From assembly GCA_046731855.1 (NCBI GenBank), contig JBKPLX010000112.1, positions 1 to 55,766 of the forward strand: a stretch of DNA of 55,766 bases, read 5' to 3'. The DNA comes from Udaeobacter sp046731855 (GTDB lineage Bacteria; Verrucomicrobiota; Verrucomicrobiia; Chthoniobacterales; UBA10450). Position 1 is the first letter of the stretch. Each line of letters begins with the position of its first letter. Below are positions 36,229 through 46,500 of this stretch, in pieces. The position numbers and the translations under genes were made by a program. The notes below the pieces were generated by a model, which did no database searches, had not been told where the DNA came from, and saw nothing but the letters and a program-made list of their open reading frames with translations.

Positions 36229-37679
36229 TCAAAACTGCTTCCGAATTTTGAGCCACACGTTCGGAGTCGTACGCAATAACCCACGTCGTTGATGATTCTC
36301 CAGAATTTGGCGTGCTTTTTGCCAATCGTCGGAAAGGAAAAATCGCGCGCTGTCCACGATGCCATCTAGACTTTCGTGCGAACTGCCAGCTATACCCGGT
36401 TGCCCGGACCAATACGCGATTGATGGTGAAAGCCACCACGGGGCAAGGAACGGACGAATCTCCGCCGATCGCAAACTGAGCGCCAGGTCGCGCAATTGTA
36501 TTGACTCGCGGCGCTGTTCGCCGCGGCGAGCCTGTTGCGTTTCATTTGGCCACAGTTTCTCGTCCCATTCGCGCAAGATCGGAAAGATCGACAGAAAAAA
36601 TGCGATCGAAACTGCAGCGCGCGATTTAATCGGCTCGAGTAAACACGGAAGCGCTAAAGCAAAGATTAGTATGAAAAAGTATCCCCAACGCGCCTGCCAA
36701 ACTGTGAGAGCGTACGTGGCAACGAGAAGCACGAGAACAAACGGCGGCGCAGTACGCTCACCGTCACGCCTGCTCTTGAATCCGCCGATCCAAATTAAAA
36801 ACGGCGTGACGAGAAGCAGGTAACCGCACCAGCGTAACCAGATTGGATTTGCGGGTGAGACACGCGCGAGTTCGCCAATTGTGCGCGTCCAGTTTTGGAA
36901 CAGCGGGTTCGAATACAAGACCGAAAATGACGGGATGCGTCGTTCGATCAAGAGCGCTATCGCAGTGACGAGAACGAAACAAAGCCAACCCGCGCGCCGA
37001 AATCTGGTCGAGATCGCTTTTGGATTTTCAAGTGCGGTTACAATCATCACGAGAAGGAATAAAACCAGCGACTCGTACGCAGAGATCCAGATCGCCAATC
37101 CGCAGGCGACTCCACTGACGACGCTCCACTTGCTACGGTTCTGCAGCGACATCCGTAGCTGCTTGTGCTTGCGGGCTCCATTCCGCACAAATTGCGATCG
37201 TCACGACTAAGATTAGCAGCGATTGATGGTCGGGCCTGCCGAGCTCGGTTCCATGAACGAGAATAGGACTGATCGCGTAGAGGATCAGAAGGACCCAGCG
37301 ATAACGGAACTTCACGGACCAGCACCAAAGAAACCAGCCTCCCAGCAGCGCGAGCAACGGTGAAATAAGCGCGCCGGCCACATCGATTGCGTGAGCCGTG
37401 AGTGGTCAGCAAAATCGACAACGCCAGAATGAGATAATCGAGCGGAGCAGTTGTGTGTGGAGTCGTCCCTGTCGGGGAGTTCTCGAAGCCGTGGTGCCGT
37501 ACGATCAACCCGGGGTGCTCCGAGCACATTCGGACACGCGTCATCCGGGCATAACAATCGGCGTCAGTGAAATAAATGTTTCCAGCGAAAAAAACGTCCT
37601 GATTAATTGGCGCAGCGCGTCGCAAAATCAGCACGCTGAGAATTGCGATTTCAACGGCGCTCAGGATTCCGCGAATCAC
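36229..37679 (-). pseudogene. GT-C/STT3-like membrane glycosyltransferase, broken by two frameshifts
   Basis: Three minus-strand frames join into one protein. From the ATG at 37679 comes a first helix and NIYFTDADCYARMTRVRM, a DxD-type loop as in STT3/PglB-like enzymes, to about 37395. In the next frame follows AIDVAGALISPLLALLGGWF, then VHGTELGRPDHQSLLIL. A second shift near 37140-37190 leads to 36229 with SGVACGLAIWISAYESLV, more helices and a soluble end (LAPWWLSPSIAYWSGQPG). Both shifts have the same sense, one extra base each. Whole length would be about 480 residues. The flow of family features across the joints argues for one former gene. Sequence error is possible but would have to occur twice. 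Confidence 0.75.
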
Positions 37680-38286
37680 TACGCAATCCCAAATCCGCGA
37701 TGCAAAATGCGCAATCCGAAATTTTAGCCCGTCTCCTGGCTTTCCGGTTGCAGAAAGCCATGCAGAGCAGCAATGATTTGTATCTCGTACCCGAGGTTCG
37801 TTTCATGGTGCGGCTTGAAAATAGAGTACCTGCGAAGAGGGCAACCGCCGGTGCTAATAGGAAAATGACTAACTGAGTGTCCGCCTTAGCTATCTGTCTT
37901 ACAGGAATGATGACTACGAGTTTCCGTCAATCGTGCCTCTCGAATATGCCACGTCGTAAAGGATTGCGACGACTATGCGTCCATCTAAGCGCAACGGCGC
38001 ATAACAGCCACGCAACCAAAATATTATGTCACGAGCGCAAAGCGTAACAATCTCCGACGGTTCACCGCACCTTCTGGGTGTTGCGCTTCAGAAATGCAAG
38101 GAGACGGGCAGAGAATCTGCATTGCAGATGCGCAGCAGCGAACTGTAGTTGGCCTAGAATCGCAGATGTTTATCATATTTTAACACCTGGCTTTAAATCT
38201 TGGTACACGTTCTGCTAGACGCACTATGACCGCCGTGTGCACGCGGGAGATTGCAAAAGGTCGTTGGCACACGGCTGCAAGTTCAC
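37680..38286. other. 607-base gene-poor spacer
   Basis: No convincing gene. The part next to the broken GT-C gene (37681-37726) is made of short near-repeats (AATCCCAAATCCGCG, GCGCAATCCGAAATTTT). It then holds a B12-box-like motif on the minus strand, listed separately. The rest, 37880-38220, shows neither coding character nor clear structure. A TATCATATTTTAACA stretch near 38172 is the most AT-rich spot and could contain a promoter for the plus-strand genes, but no convincing pair of boxes was found. Confidence 0.5.
37726..37860 (-). promoter_or_regulatory. Possible leader RNA with B12-box-like motif
   Basis: On the minus strand AGCCAGGAGACGGGC matches the 3' box of cobalamin riboswitches (AGCCAGGAGACC...) except near its end. 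Its GGGC can pair with a GCCC about 115 bases upstream. The leader ends about 47 bases before the broken GT-C gene. Against the idea: the GGGAA...GGTG and CCGCAACTGT core parts of the riboswitch were not found, and the downstream gene has no link to B12. Confidence 0.25.
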
Positions 38287-38535
38287 ATGGTATTACTCCT
38301 TGTCGGCACATTGATTATCAGTGCGATTACCGGCGCCGTCGTGTCCAGCGAGGGCGTGTTCTTCTCAGGACTCACTGGGCAAGTCCTACACGGATTGTTG
38401 AGTACTGTATGTTTCACACTCGTCGGAGTTGCTTTCTGGCGCTTCGGCTGGAAAGTCGGCGTGATTGACCTCGTTCTCCTTTTCATCGCGGGGAACGTAG
38501 CATTTTCATTTCGTGGACATTTGACGAAGGACTAG
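38287..38535 (+). CDS. Small hypothetical membrane protein
   Basis: An 82-residue protein from the ATG at 38287 (an in-frame TTG at 38251 would add 12 residues). Three hydrophobic stretches are seen, MVLLLVGTLIISAITGAVV, LHGLLSTVCFTLVGVAFW and VIDLVLLFIAGNVAF, ending in a charged tail RGHLTKD. No family recognised. It lies 100 bases before galK on the same strand. The consistent membrane pattern favours a real gene. Confidence 0.5.
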   Translation: MVLLLVGTLIISAITGAVVSSEGVFFSGLTGQVLHGLLSTVCFTLVGVAFWRFGWKVGVIDLVLLFIAGNVAFSFRGHLTKD

Positions 38536-38635
38536 ACGTTTCACTGGCTCCACGTGCCCTTCAGGGAGTAGTCAAGTAGGCAACGTTTGGTTAGCGTTCA
38601 CATGCATGCTAGAAGCGGCATAAAAGGGAACCATT

Positions 38636-39751
38636 GTGTTAAAAGACGAATTTTCGTTTAGGCCAGGTTCTAGCCGTTTACCACTAACAATCGCCTGTGC
38701 ACCGGCCCGTGTAGAACTACTTGGCAACCACACTGACTATAACGAAGGGTTAGTTCTAGGCGCGGCGATCAATCTCGTGATTTGCGTATCTGGTGTAAAA
38801 GACGATCGGTCTATTCGCCTAGCGTCTGCCGACTTTGGCGAAGTAGAAATACATACAGCCGATTTGCGACCGCTTGGAGAGGGATGCTGGGCGAACTACC
38901 TGCTCGGAGTCGCTAACGAACTACGGAACCTTCACGTTCCTATTCGTGGTTTTACCGCTAATGTCAGGGGCGATCTGCCCATCGGTGCTGGCTTGTCGAG
39001 CTCGGCCGCACTTGAGGTGGCGACCGCGCTTTTTCTCCTCAAGCTTTTTCCCGCCAAACTTCCGCGCCTCGAAATCGCCAAAGCATGTCACCGCGCCGAG
39101 CAACGCTACGTTGGTGTGCAATCGGGACTGCTCGATCAAGTGATCTCACTCTTCGGTCGCGCGGGTCACGCCATTTTTTTTGACTGCCGAAGCGAGGAGA
39201 TTCGTTGTGTGCCGTTTCCGGCGGAACTTGCGTTGGTGATTGCCGAATCCAGCAAAAAGCGTGAGCTGGTTCAGGTCGAATACAACTTGCGCAGAAGAGA
39301 AACGCATGCCGCTGCTCACGCACTCGGCGTCCGCGCGTTGCGTGACGTTAACTCGGCAGTGGTGGATCGTCGCCGCGATTTGTCACCGCTGCTGCGCCGC
39401 CGTGCTTCGCATGTCATCGGTGAAAACAAGCGGGTCCGGCGTGCACTGAAGTTGCTCGAAACGGGCGATGGCGTTGGCTTTGGCAAATTGATGAACGAAT
39501 CCCATGACAGCTCTCGACAGAATTTTGAAAACAGCACGCCGGAGCTCGATCTTCTCGTCTCGATCGCGCAAGACTTGCCCGGCGTTCTCGGCGCGCGACT
39601 CACTGGCGCAGGTTTCGGAGGTTCAACTGTGACTCTCTGCGAGCGGCCTCGCGGGCAGCAAATTGCTGCGGAATTGTCAAAGCGATATGGAGACGCGACT
39701 GGAATTACGCCCCGCGTTTTCGTTGCCCAGATCGCGGATGGCGCCAAGTAG
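38636..39751 (+). CDS. galK: Galactokinase (GHMP kinase)
   Basis: A 371-residue enzyme phosphorylating galactose at C1 (Leloir pathway). Visible are the galactokinase signature ARVELLGNHTDYNEGLVLGA with the usual His-Thr-Asp-Tyr, the ATP loop PIGAGLSSSAALEVATAL and the third GHMP motif RLTGAGFGGSTVTL. The start is GTG at 38636, behind an AAAGGGAA about 9 bases upstream. In the usual galactokinase the first motif reads GRVNLIGEHTDYN; the changes here (E for N, N for E) are conservative but leave open a related sugar substrate. No galT or galE is adjacent. Confidence 0.9.
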   Translation: MLKDEFSFRPGSSRLPLTIACAPARVELLGNHTDYNEGLVLGAAINLVICVSGVKDDRSIRLASADFGEVEIHTADLRPLGEGCWANYLLGVANELRNLHVPIRGFTANVRGDLPIGAGLSSSAALEVATALFLLKLFPAKLPRLEIAKACHRAEQRYVGVQSGLLDQVISLFGRAGHAIFFDCRSEEIRCVPFPAELALVIAESSKKRELVQVEYNLRRRETHAAAHALGVRALRDVNSAVVDRRRDLSPLLRRRASHVIGENKRVRRALKLLETGDGVGFGKLMNESHDSSRQNFENSTPELDLLVSIAQDLPGVLGARLTGAGFGGSTVTLCERPRGQQIAAELSKRYGDATGITPRVFVAQIADGAK

Positions 39752-39917
39752 CGAGGCGGGGAATATCCGTCGCTTTCCTGTGATCTCGTACGCAGAGGTG
39801 TACAGTTCTCGAATGATTCCCCGATCCGCGTTAAGATGACACGGGCGCGCGGGCAACTTTAAAGAGTGGTGAACGTGCTCTTTTTGCAAATTTTGGCACT
39901 CAAAGGGGGTTTTGTTT

Positions 39918-40037
39918 ATGCGTGACATTTTCCAAGGACTTAAGACCGATCTTGGTTGGATTTTCAAGGCTGTGATCGGCAGCGCGCGCACTCGAACGCG
40001 GCTGCCAGCCCGACGGCGCTGGCATCCGGAAGCGTAG
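39918..40037 (+). CDS. Putative 39-residue basic small protein
   Basis: From the ATG at 39918 a 39-residue protein reads MRDIFQGLKTDLGWIFKAV, then a tail rich in Arg (RTRTRLPARRRW). A purine-rich AAAGGGGG lies about 8 bases before the ATG, a good ribosome-binding site. The first half would form an amphipathic helix. It ends 2 bases before the end of the convergent propeller gene. No family recognised. Confidence 0.4.
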   Translation: MRDIFQGLKTDLGWIFKAVIGSARTRTRLPARRRWHPEA

Positions 40038-40039
40038 TG

Positions 40040-42442
40040 CTAGGGTAATTGTACCCGGAATACACCTCGTCCGTAGGCCGCAGCCGTCATCAGACCCGTG
40101 GGCGAGATTCCGAGATCTGAAATTAGTGTCTGGGGCAATCCGTTTCCGAAACGACGCCAGGTCATGTGATCCACGTTCAATCCGGAAATTGACCCGCCTG
40201 GAAGCCTGCTATTGAAAACCGATCGGTCTGTTCCAAGAAACACGCTGGGCTGTGGAGAACGCCAGTCAACAGCTACCGTGTAGACCTGTAGACCGGCCGG
40301 TAAATCGGTGGTTATGTCGAACCAACTCGTTCCGCCGTCCCTTGTAATCCAAACACGACCTGCGCCAAATACTTCTTGAACTCCTATGATGGCGATCTCC
40401 GGATTTGCCGGGTCAACTTGTATTTTCGAAACGACCGATGGAGTCGGGAGCGTTAGTCCGCTGACCTGATTCCAATTCATTCGATCCTTGGTGAGAAAAA
40501 GGGTGGCTTCAGATGTGCCGACATAAACCCAATTCGGATTGGATTGCGCGATCCCAATCGCCGAAATAAACGATGTTGTACCACTGTTCGCGTTGACAAG
40601 ATTGGGGCTGATGGCGGTCCACTCGTTGCTGCTCTGCGTCCAGGCATGCACCCGAACCCCACCATACAACAGTCCTTCGGAAGTGGATGGATCGAATTCA
40701 AACGCCTTCCATGCTGCTGCGTCGGGTACGACCTCTTTCGAGAACGGGAAGTCGGCAGGTTTAAAACCCTTCGTGATATAGGTCCATGTGCGGCCATCAA
40801 ACCGCTGGATAAACCTGCGGAATGTTAGGTGGCGTTTTCCGACCGGCATCAGGTTATATACAATGCTCGGATCGTTTGGATTGAATAACGGTTTGCCAAA
40901 TTCATAGCCGACATTTGGCACATAATTCCAAAACGGGCCGCTCGCATTCGAAGCATGAAGTGTGTGCCCTTGATCGACGGCTGTTCCATAGAGGTCACTG
41001 GGATCAGAAGGATTCACCGCGAGCGAGTGGAGCACCATGTTCGCAAGGTCGCCCTGTTTGTGCGTGAAATCGCGCAGCTTAGGATCGGTCGTATTGACGA
41101 CGCGATAAATTCCACGATCGCCGAAGGCTGCAAACGCCAGTCCATCCGTGCTGGTAGGATCCCGATAAAACGTAATACCCGAGGGATCGTCGCCCGTCCA
41201 GAATGTTGTCCACACTCCATCACAACTTTGCGTTCCATCCTGGTTAAGCTGCGGCTGGCCACCTGTTGTGCTGAAGACCGCGACATGATTCAAGCCTTCG
41301 GCAAAAACAATTTGAGGATTCAACGGATGGACGGTGAGCGGCTGATGCCAGTACCGATTATCCGGACGCTTATTGGTCAGACAGATCCTCTGCCAATTTT
41401 CTCCCGCGTCCCGAGTCGAATAGAATTCCGGCGACGGTTTATTTTGCGGCTGCATTACGATGGCATACATATTTTGCGTTGCCGATGGCGCGAAGGCGAA
41501 TTCGATGAAGAGCACAGAACCGCCGAAGGTGTCGGCGGGGAAATGTGCATTCTGCTGCTCCCAGGAAGCGCCGCCATCAATGCTCTTCCAAACTCCTTGC
41601 TGCGCCGAATTATCCGGATCGACAAATCCCACCCAAAGAACGTCGGGATTGATCGGATCGATGACCATGTGCGAAACGTCACCCTGCAGCTTGCCGGCGA
41701 GCGACCAGGTTTGGGCACCGTCAATCGATTTGTAAACTCCACCCGGAGTATTGCCGCCTGGACGAAACACTCCGACATAAACAGTATTCGGATCCACTGG
41801 GCTGACTGCAATTCCGCCAAATTTCACACCCGCGAAAATATCCTGTCCTAATGCTTGCCAATTATCTCCGCTATTTGTCGTCTTCAATATGCATCCCTGC
41901 GGTCCATCGGCAGCCGCGTACAAAATGCTTGTATTGGTGGGCGACATCACGAGTCCATTGGGCCCCACTGAAGGACTCGGCATATCATCCGTCAGCGCGT
42001 GCCAATTTGGATTCGCGTCAAGCCAATTGTTTGTTTTCCATACTCCTGCCCCACCCGTGTCGGGAAGGCCAAGCACTTGGATACCATTAGGATTCCCGCC
42101 ATTTGCAGCGGTGGGACGCGCCCCGTCTGTTGCAATGTACATGAGATTTGGATCCTGCGGATCCGCCACAGCTGCGTTGATTCGCCCTGCATGACGTACA
42201 CCATTGACCTGCACAGAGGTCACGTTGACGAATTGCCATTGCGGTGGTGGAGTGGGCCGCGAGTGCGGAGTTGGTCGGGGCCGCGGCGTCGGAGTGGGTC
42301 GGAGCACAGTCGCTATCGGTAGCAGTGTGCCCGTCTGCATTGTAGTTGAGAGCCCGAGAAACCCTCCGCCAGAGAATAAAAAGAAGGCAATTAAGGCGCG
42401 AAGATTAAAGATAGCTGTCCGGCGATTGTACTTGTTTTTCAT
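40040..42442 (-). CDS. Secreted Asp-box beta-propeller with proline-rich stalk
   Basis: An 800-residue protein. A basic start and hydrophobic segment (ALIAFFLFSGGGFLGLSTTM) serve as signal or anchor. A stalk of alternating Pro, Thr and Arg (LRPTPTPRPRPTPHSRPTPP) follows, then a propeller to the end. Asp-box turns include TTNSGDNW, SIDGAQTW, SIDGGASW, STRDAGENW and TRDGGTSW. It shares the plan of the protein at 17707 but has no extra C-terminal domains. No catalytic set of sialidases or xyloglucanases was recognised. A surface-exposed binding or scaffold role is inference. Confidence 0.82.
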   Translation of the reverse strand: MKNKYNRRTAIFNLRALIAFFLFSGGGFLGLSTTMQTGTLLPIATVLRPTPTPRPRPTPHSRPTPPPQWQFVNVTSVQVNGVRHAGRINAAVADPQDPNLMYIATDGARPTAANGGNPNGIQVLGLPDTGGAGVWKTNNWLDANPNWHALTDDMPSPSVGPNGLVMSPTNTSILYAAADGPQGCILKTTNSGDNWQALGQDIFAGVKFGGIAVSPVDPNTVYVGVFRPGGNTPGGVYKSIDGAQTWSLAGKLQGDVSHMVIDPINPDVLWVGFVDPDNSAQQGVWKSIDGGASWEQQNAHFPADTFGGSVLFIEFAFAPSATQNMYAIVMQPQNKPSPEFYSTRDAGENWQRICLTNKRPDNRYWHQPLTVHPLNPQIVFAEGLNHVAVFSTTGGQPQLNQDGTQSCDGVWTTFWTGDDPSGITFYRDPTSTDGLAFAAFGDRGIYRVVNTTDPKLRDFTHKQGDLANMVLHSLAVNPSDPSDLYGTAVDQGHTLHASNASGPFWNYVPNVGYEFGKPLFNPNDPSIVYNLMPVGKRHLTFRRFIQRFDGRTWTYITKGFKPADFPFSKEVVPDAAAWKAFEFDPSTSEGLLYGGVRVHAWTQSSNEWTAISPNLVNANSGTTSFISAIGIAQSNPNWVYVGTSEATLFLTKDRMNWNQVSGLTLPTPSVVSKIQVDPANPEIAIIGVQEVFGAGRVWITRDGGTSWFDITTDLPAGLQVYTVAVDWRSPQPSVFLGTDRSVFNSRLPGGSISGLNVDHMTWRRFGNGLPQTLISDLGISPTGLMTAAAYGRGVFRVQLP

Positions 42443-43124
42443 GGTGTCTCCGCGGTTTTACTGTGTGTTGTTTACCAGTTGCGGTGCAGGCAGGCTCGCC
42501 TAGGGCCGTGCGCTTACCTCTTGGATTTGCGCCTGCTGTTTTCATCTGTTTTCTCTCTTTGCGCGAGCGAGCCTTTCGCTCGCTGTCAACCCCGGTGGGA
42601 AGAGAGTCAGGTGGAGCTCGTGGAGAGGATGCCTAACGTACTTAGCGCGGGCGCAACTCTGCCCGCCACGGACAGACGGTGTCAATAGTATTTTTTTGAG
42701 AATCGCACCGATGGGAAGAGAAGAGGGCGGAGACAGCTGGTTTCGCGCAGTGAAATGATCTCCCGCTAGTTCATCCAAGATCAAAATAACGATGAATCGT
42801 CGCTTCTAATTTCAGAAACGCCGTTAAGCTTTTTATGCGTGCACAACGAAGGCGCTTTCCATCACCCGATATGCGTTAGCAACAAAGATTGTTCTCCCTT
42901 CGCGGTCCACTGTTGCAATACAGCCTCAGTTCCAGCCGGTTTTGCTAAAGCGTCACAGCGGATGCACAGAAACGTATCGATTAAGCGAACGGGTGCGTGA
43001 TCGAATGAGCGCGAGCAAGCTTGCAACCGACCCCGCCCGCGGCTTATCTCTTTCTTGTTGGATTTATGCGCGTGGCTACGATCCTGGCCACCTTTAGCGC
43101 GATGGTGATTTACCTATGAAAAAT
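42443..43124. other. 682-base spacer between propeller gene and tRNA
   Basis: No gene with coding character is seen. It contains a perfect 8-base hairpin (GCGAGCGA at 42563-42570 with TCGCTCGC at 42576-42583), a run of seven T near 42692 and a possible tRNA promoter near its end. The 80-codon minus frame at 42542-42784 has no family features. The rest shows nothing I can name. Confidence 0.5.
43055..43082 (+). promoter_or_regulatory. Possible sigma70-type promoter for the CAU tRNA
   Basis: TTGTTG (43055-43060) and TACGAT (43077-43082) are 16 bases apart and lie about 43 bases before the tRNA. Fit to TTGACA/TATAAT is moderate only. Confidence 0.3.
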
Positions 43125-43196
<72 letters not shown>

Positions 43197-43197
<1 letters not shown>

Positions 43198-43218
43198 GCC
43201 CCGAAAGCTTTCGGGGCT
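43197..43218. terminator. Perfect palindrome right behind the tRNA
   Basis: AGCCCCGAAAG and its exact inverse CTTTCGGGGCT form a 22-base palindrome that begins with the last tRNA base. It may fold as a hairpin that ends transcription or guides tRNA 3' trimming. There is no T run after it, so a classical terminator is uncertain. Confidence 0.5.
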
Positions 43219-43278
43219 GCGACGCGACGCCGATCGAATAAACGCGCGAGGGCAGCGAGAAACGAATAAATTAGTACT

Positions 43279-43464
43279 ATGAAAGCGTTCTTTTCGATCG
43301 TTCTCGCACTGGCCATTTCCATTGGCACGATGGATGCGGGACCTGTTAGAACAGCGAAAAACGTCGCGAAAAGTAGTGTGCAAACAGCCAAGAATGTCGG
43401 ACACAGTGTGGTCAAGGGCACAAGAAGGGCTGTGCGCACTGTCGTCTATACGTTCACGCCGTAA
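43279..43464 (+). CDS. Small secreted basic protein
   Basis: A 61-residue protein with a good signal peptide (MKAFFSIVLALAISIGTMDA). The mature part of about 41 residues is basic and repetitive, with two similar units VRTAKNVAKSSV and VQTAKNVGHSVV, then VKGTRRAVRTVVYTF. The alternating pattern suggests an amphipathic helix. No family recognised. It lies between the tRNA and the end of the kinase gene. Confidence 0.55.
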   Translation: MKAFFSIVLALAISIGTMDAGPVRTAKNVAKSSVQTAKNVGHSVVKGTRRAVRTVVYTFTP

Positions 43465-43556
43465 GCTGAGGCAGTTCTTACGCCTCTTCGAAATCGCAAG
43501 CAATCGTATGCTGCCGATCAGGGCGACTGTTCCAAAGTATGCCAGCGACGACGATT

Positions 43557-46500
43557 CTACCGCGTTGCCAACGGCGATGGCGTTCCCGTCCGCGGAATCG
43601 AGGCGTTTGCGCTTTGTTGAATTAGCAAATCCAACTTGTTGAGGTCGATCGGTTTTACAAGGTGATGTCGGAATCCCGCTTCACGTCCCTTGCGAATATC
43701 ATCTTCCATTCCGAAACCTGTGAGCGCAATGCCAAGAACTGGACGGGTGGATTGCAGTCTTTGTATCAGATCAGTGCCGGTGCCATCGGGCAAGGCCAGA
43801 TCGCTGATTAGCACATCGAACTCCTCTTCGGCGCTTAGACCGAGCGCGGATTGAAAATTCAACGCTGAGCGCACCTGATAACCGCGGCGCCGAAGCAGGT
43901 TTGTCAGAGATCGGTTTGTGTCTTCATGATCTTCCACAAGCAGAATTCGCAGAGCCTGACGATCTGGCACCTTCGGCGAAACTGCGCGAGCGATTGGGGT
44001 CTCGCCACGTTCAGACGTAGGAAACATGAGCGTAAACGTTGAGCCTTTATTTCGGCCGGCGCTTTGCGCAGTGATCGTTCCCTTGTGTGCCTCGACCAGC
44101 GTCTTGCTGATGGCGAGGCCGAGACCCAGGCCTCCAAGCTGTGTCCGGCCACCTTGTTCGAAAGCATCGAAAATCTTAGGCAGCAATTCACGTTCGATGC
44201 CCAAACCGGTATCTGTGATGTCGACACGCAGCTGTCCGTCTGAATCGTTGCTTGTGGAAATGGAGATCTGGCCGTGCTCCGGCGTAAATTTCACGGCGTT
44301 ATTTATCAGGTTCCAAAAAATCTGCTGTAACCGGGCTGGGTCCGCTTGCAGATGAACTTTCCTTGCGCCGAGATTGAGAGATCGGACCAAATGCTTGCGA
44401 TCAATTTCCGCCTGACAAATCTCGAGAGCACTCTGAAGGAGCGTATGAGCGTCGACGACTTCGAAATTCAGCTGGACTTTACCCTGCTCGATACGTGTTA
44501 GGTCGAGCAAATCATCGATCAGCCGCGCCTCCAATTCTACGTTGCGACGGATCATGTGCAGCGAGTCGTGAATGTCCTGGGGCAGCGCAGGCTCGCTCTC
44601 GAGTGCGAGCGCGGACGCCAACACCGGCGTCAGGGGTGTGCGCAACTCATGACTTAGCATTGCTAGAAATTGATCCTTCGCGAGGTTCGAACGCGCCTTT
44701 TCAGCCAATTCAAGGTTGGTTTTCTGCAACTCTTCCTGCCGATTCTGGAGCTCGGTTGCGAGCGACTGTGATTGCTTGAGCAGGTTTTCAGTTCGCGTGT
44801 TTGCTTCAATCGTATTAAGGACGATGCCAATACTCTCTGTTAACTGATCGAGAAACGCCTTGTGTGTTGAGTTGAAGCGTTCCAGTGATGAAAGCTCCAT
44901 TACCGCTTTTACTTCGCCTTCAAACAAAATCGGCAGGACCATGATGTTCATGGGGCGCGCGACGCCCAGGGCGGAACTTACCTTGACGTAATCGCTTGGC
45001 GCATCGGTCAACAGAATCCGTTGTTTTTCCAGAGCGGCCTGCCCTACCAGACTTTCGCCCAGCTTGAAACAACTCTTCAGCCCGCTGTGTTCGCGGCACG
45101 CGTAGCTTGCGAGTAACCTGAGTTCAGGCTCTTCCCCTGACTTGTCCATGACATAGAAAACGCCTTGTTGTGCAGGAACGACTGGGGCGAGCTCCGACAA
45201 GATCAAATTGGCAACGGTCAACAAATCTCGCTCGCCTTGTAGCATACGCGTGAACTTTGCGAGGTTTGTCTTGAGCCAGTCCTGCTCCTCGGTGCGCAAT
45301 GTGGTGTCCTTCAAGTTTCGGATCATTTCGTTGATGTTGTCCTTGACCGCAGCGACCTCTCCTTGTGCGCTCACTTGGATCGAGCGCGTCAAGTCGCCCT
45401 TGGTGACTGCCGTGGCGACGTCGGCGATGGCGCGCAGCTGAGTTGTCAGGTTCGCTGCCAGGCGGTTTACGTTATCAGTCAAATCGCGCCACGTGCCGGC
45501 GGCGCCCGGGACGCTGGCCTGGCCACCCAGTTTTCCTTCCACACCAACCTCGCGAGCGACAGTAGTGACCTGATCAGCAAACGTCGCCAGCGTGTCGATC
45601 ATGTTATTGATTGTGTCCGCCAGTTCACCGATTTCGCCTTTTGCTTCTACCAGAAGCTTTGGATTCAGATCTCCCTTTGCGACTGCGGTCACGACTTTTG
45701 CAATGCCGCGTACCTGATTCGTTAGGTTGCGGGCCATGAAGTTGACGCTGTCAGTCAAGTCCTTCCACGTGCCGGCAACGCCCTTGACCGTCGCTTGGCC
45801 TCCCAGTTCGCCTTCCGTGCCGACTTCGCGCGCAACTCGCGTTACCTCTGAGGCGAAGGAATTGAGCTGGTCCACCATCGTGTTCACCGTATTTTTCAAC
45901 TCGAGAATTTCTCCCTTTACATCCACCGTGACTTTTTTCGAGAGATCGCCGCGAGCGACCGCGGTCGTTACCTCGGCAATGTTGCGAACTTGCGCTGTGA
46001 GATTTCCGGCCATCGTATTCACGTTATTGGTCAGGTCTTGCCACGTTCCGGCAACGCCGCGCACGTCGGCTTGACCACCCAGTTTTCCTTCACTGCCGAC
46101 CTCACGAGCCACGCGAGTGACTTCAGATGCAAACGAACGGAGTTGGTCAACCATTGTATTGATGGTGTATTTGAGTTCCAGGATCTCGCCGCGAACGTCC
46201 ACGGTAATTTTTTTCGACAAATCGCCGCTGGCGACGGCCGTTGTCACTTCGGCAATGTTGCGCACTTGCGCTGTAAGATTGCCAGCCATGGAGTTGACGC
46301 TCTCGGTCAAATCCTTCCAGGTCCCCGCGACTCCTCTCACGTCCGCCTGACCACCCAGTTTCCCGTCCGTGCCGACCTCGCGTGCAACACGCGTGACTTC
46401 TGCCGCGAACGAACTGAGCTGATCGACCATTGTATTGATCGTGTTCTTTAATTCGAGGATCTCGCCTTTTACATCCACAGTGATCTTCTTAGATAGATCC

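Noticed and set aside
37643..37876. 77-codon plus-strand frame downstream of the broken GT-C gene
   Set aside because: It overlaps the start of the broken gene and word-repeat spacer sequence, and has no recognisable protein features.
39677..39991. 104-codon minus-strand frame across the galK end
   Set aside because: It overlaps the galK C-terminus antisense and has no family features.
42542..42784. 80-codon minus-strand frame in the spacer before the CAU tRNA
   Set aside because: No family features, no ribosome-binding site and a composition like non-coding sequence.
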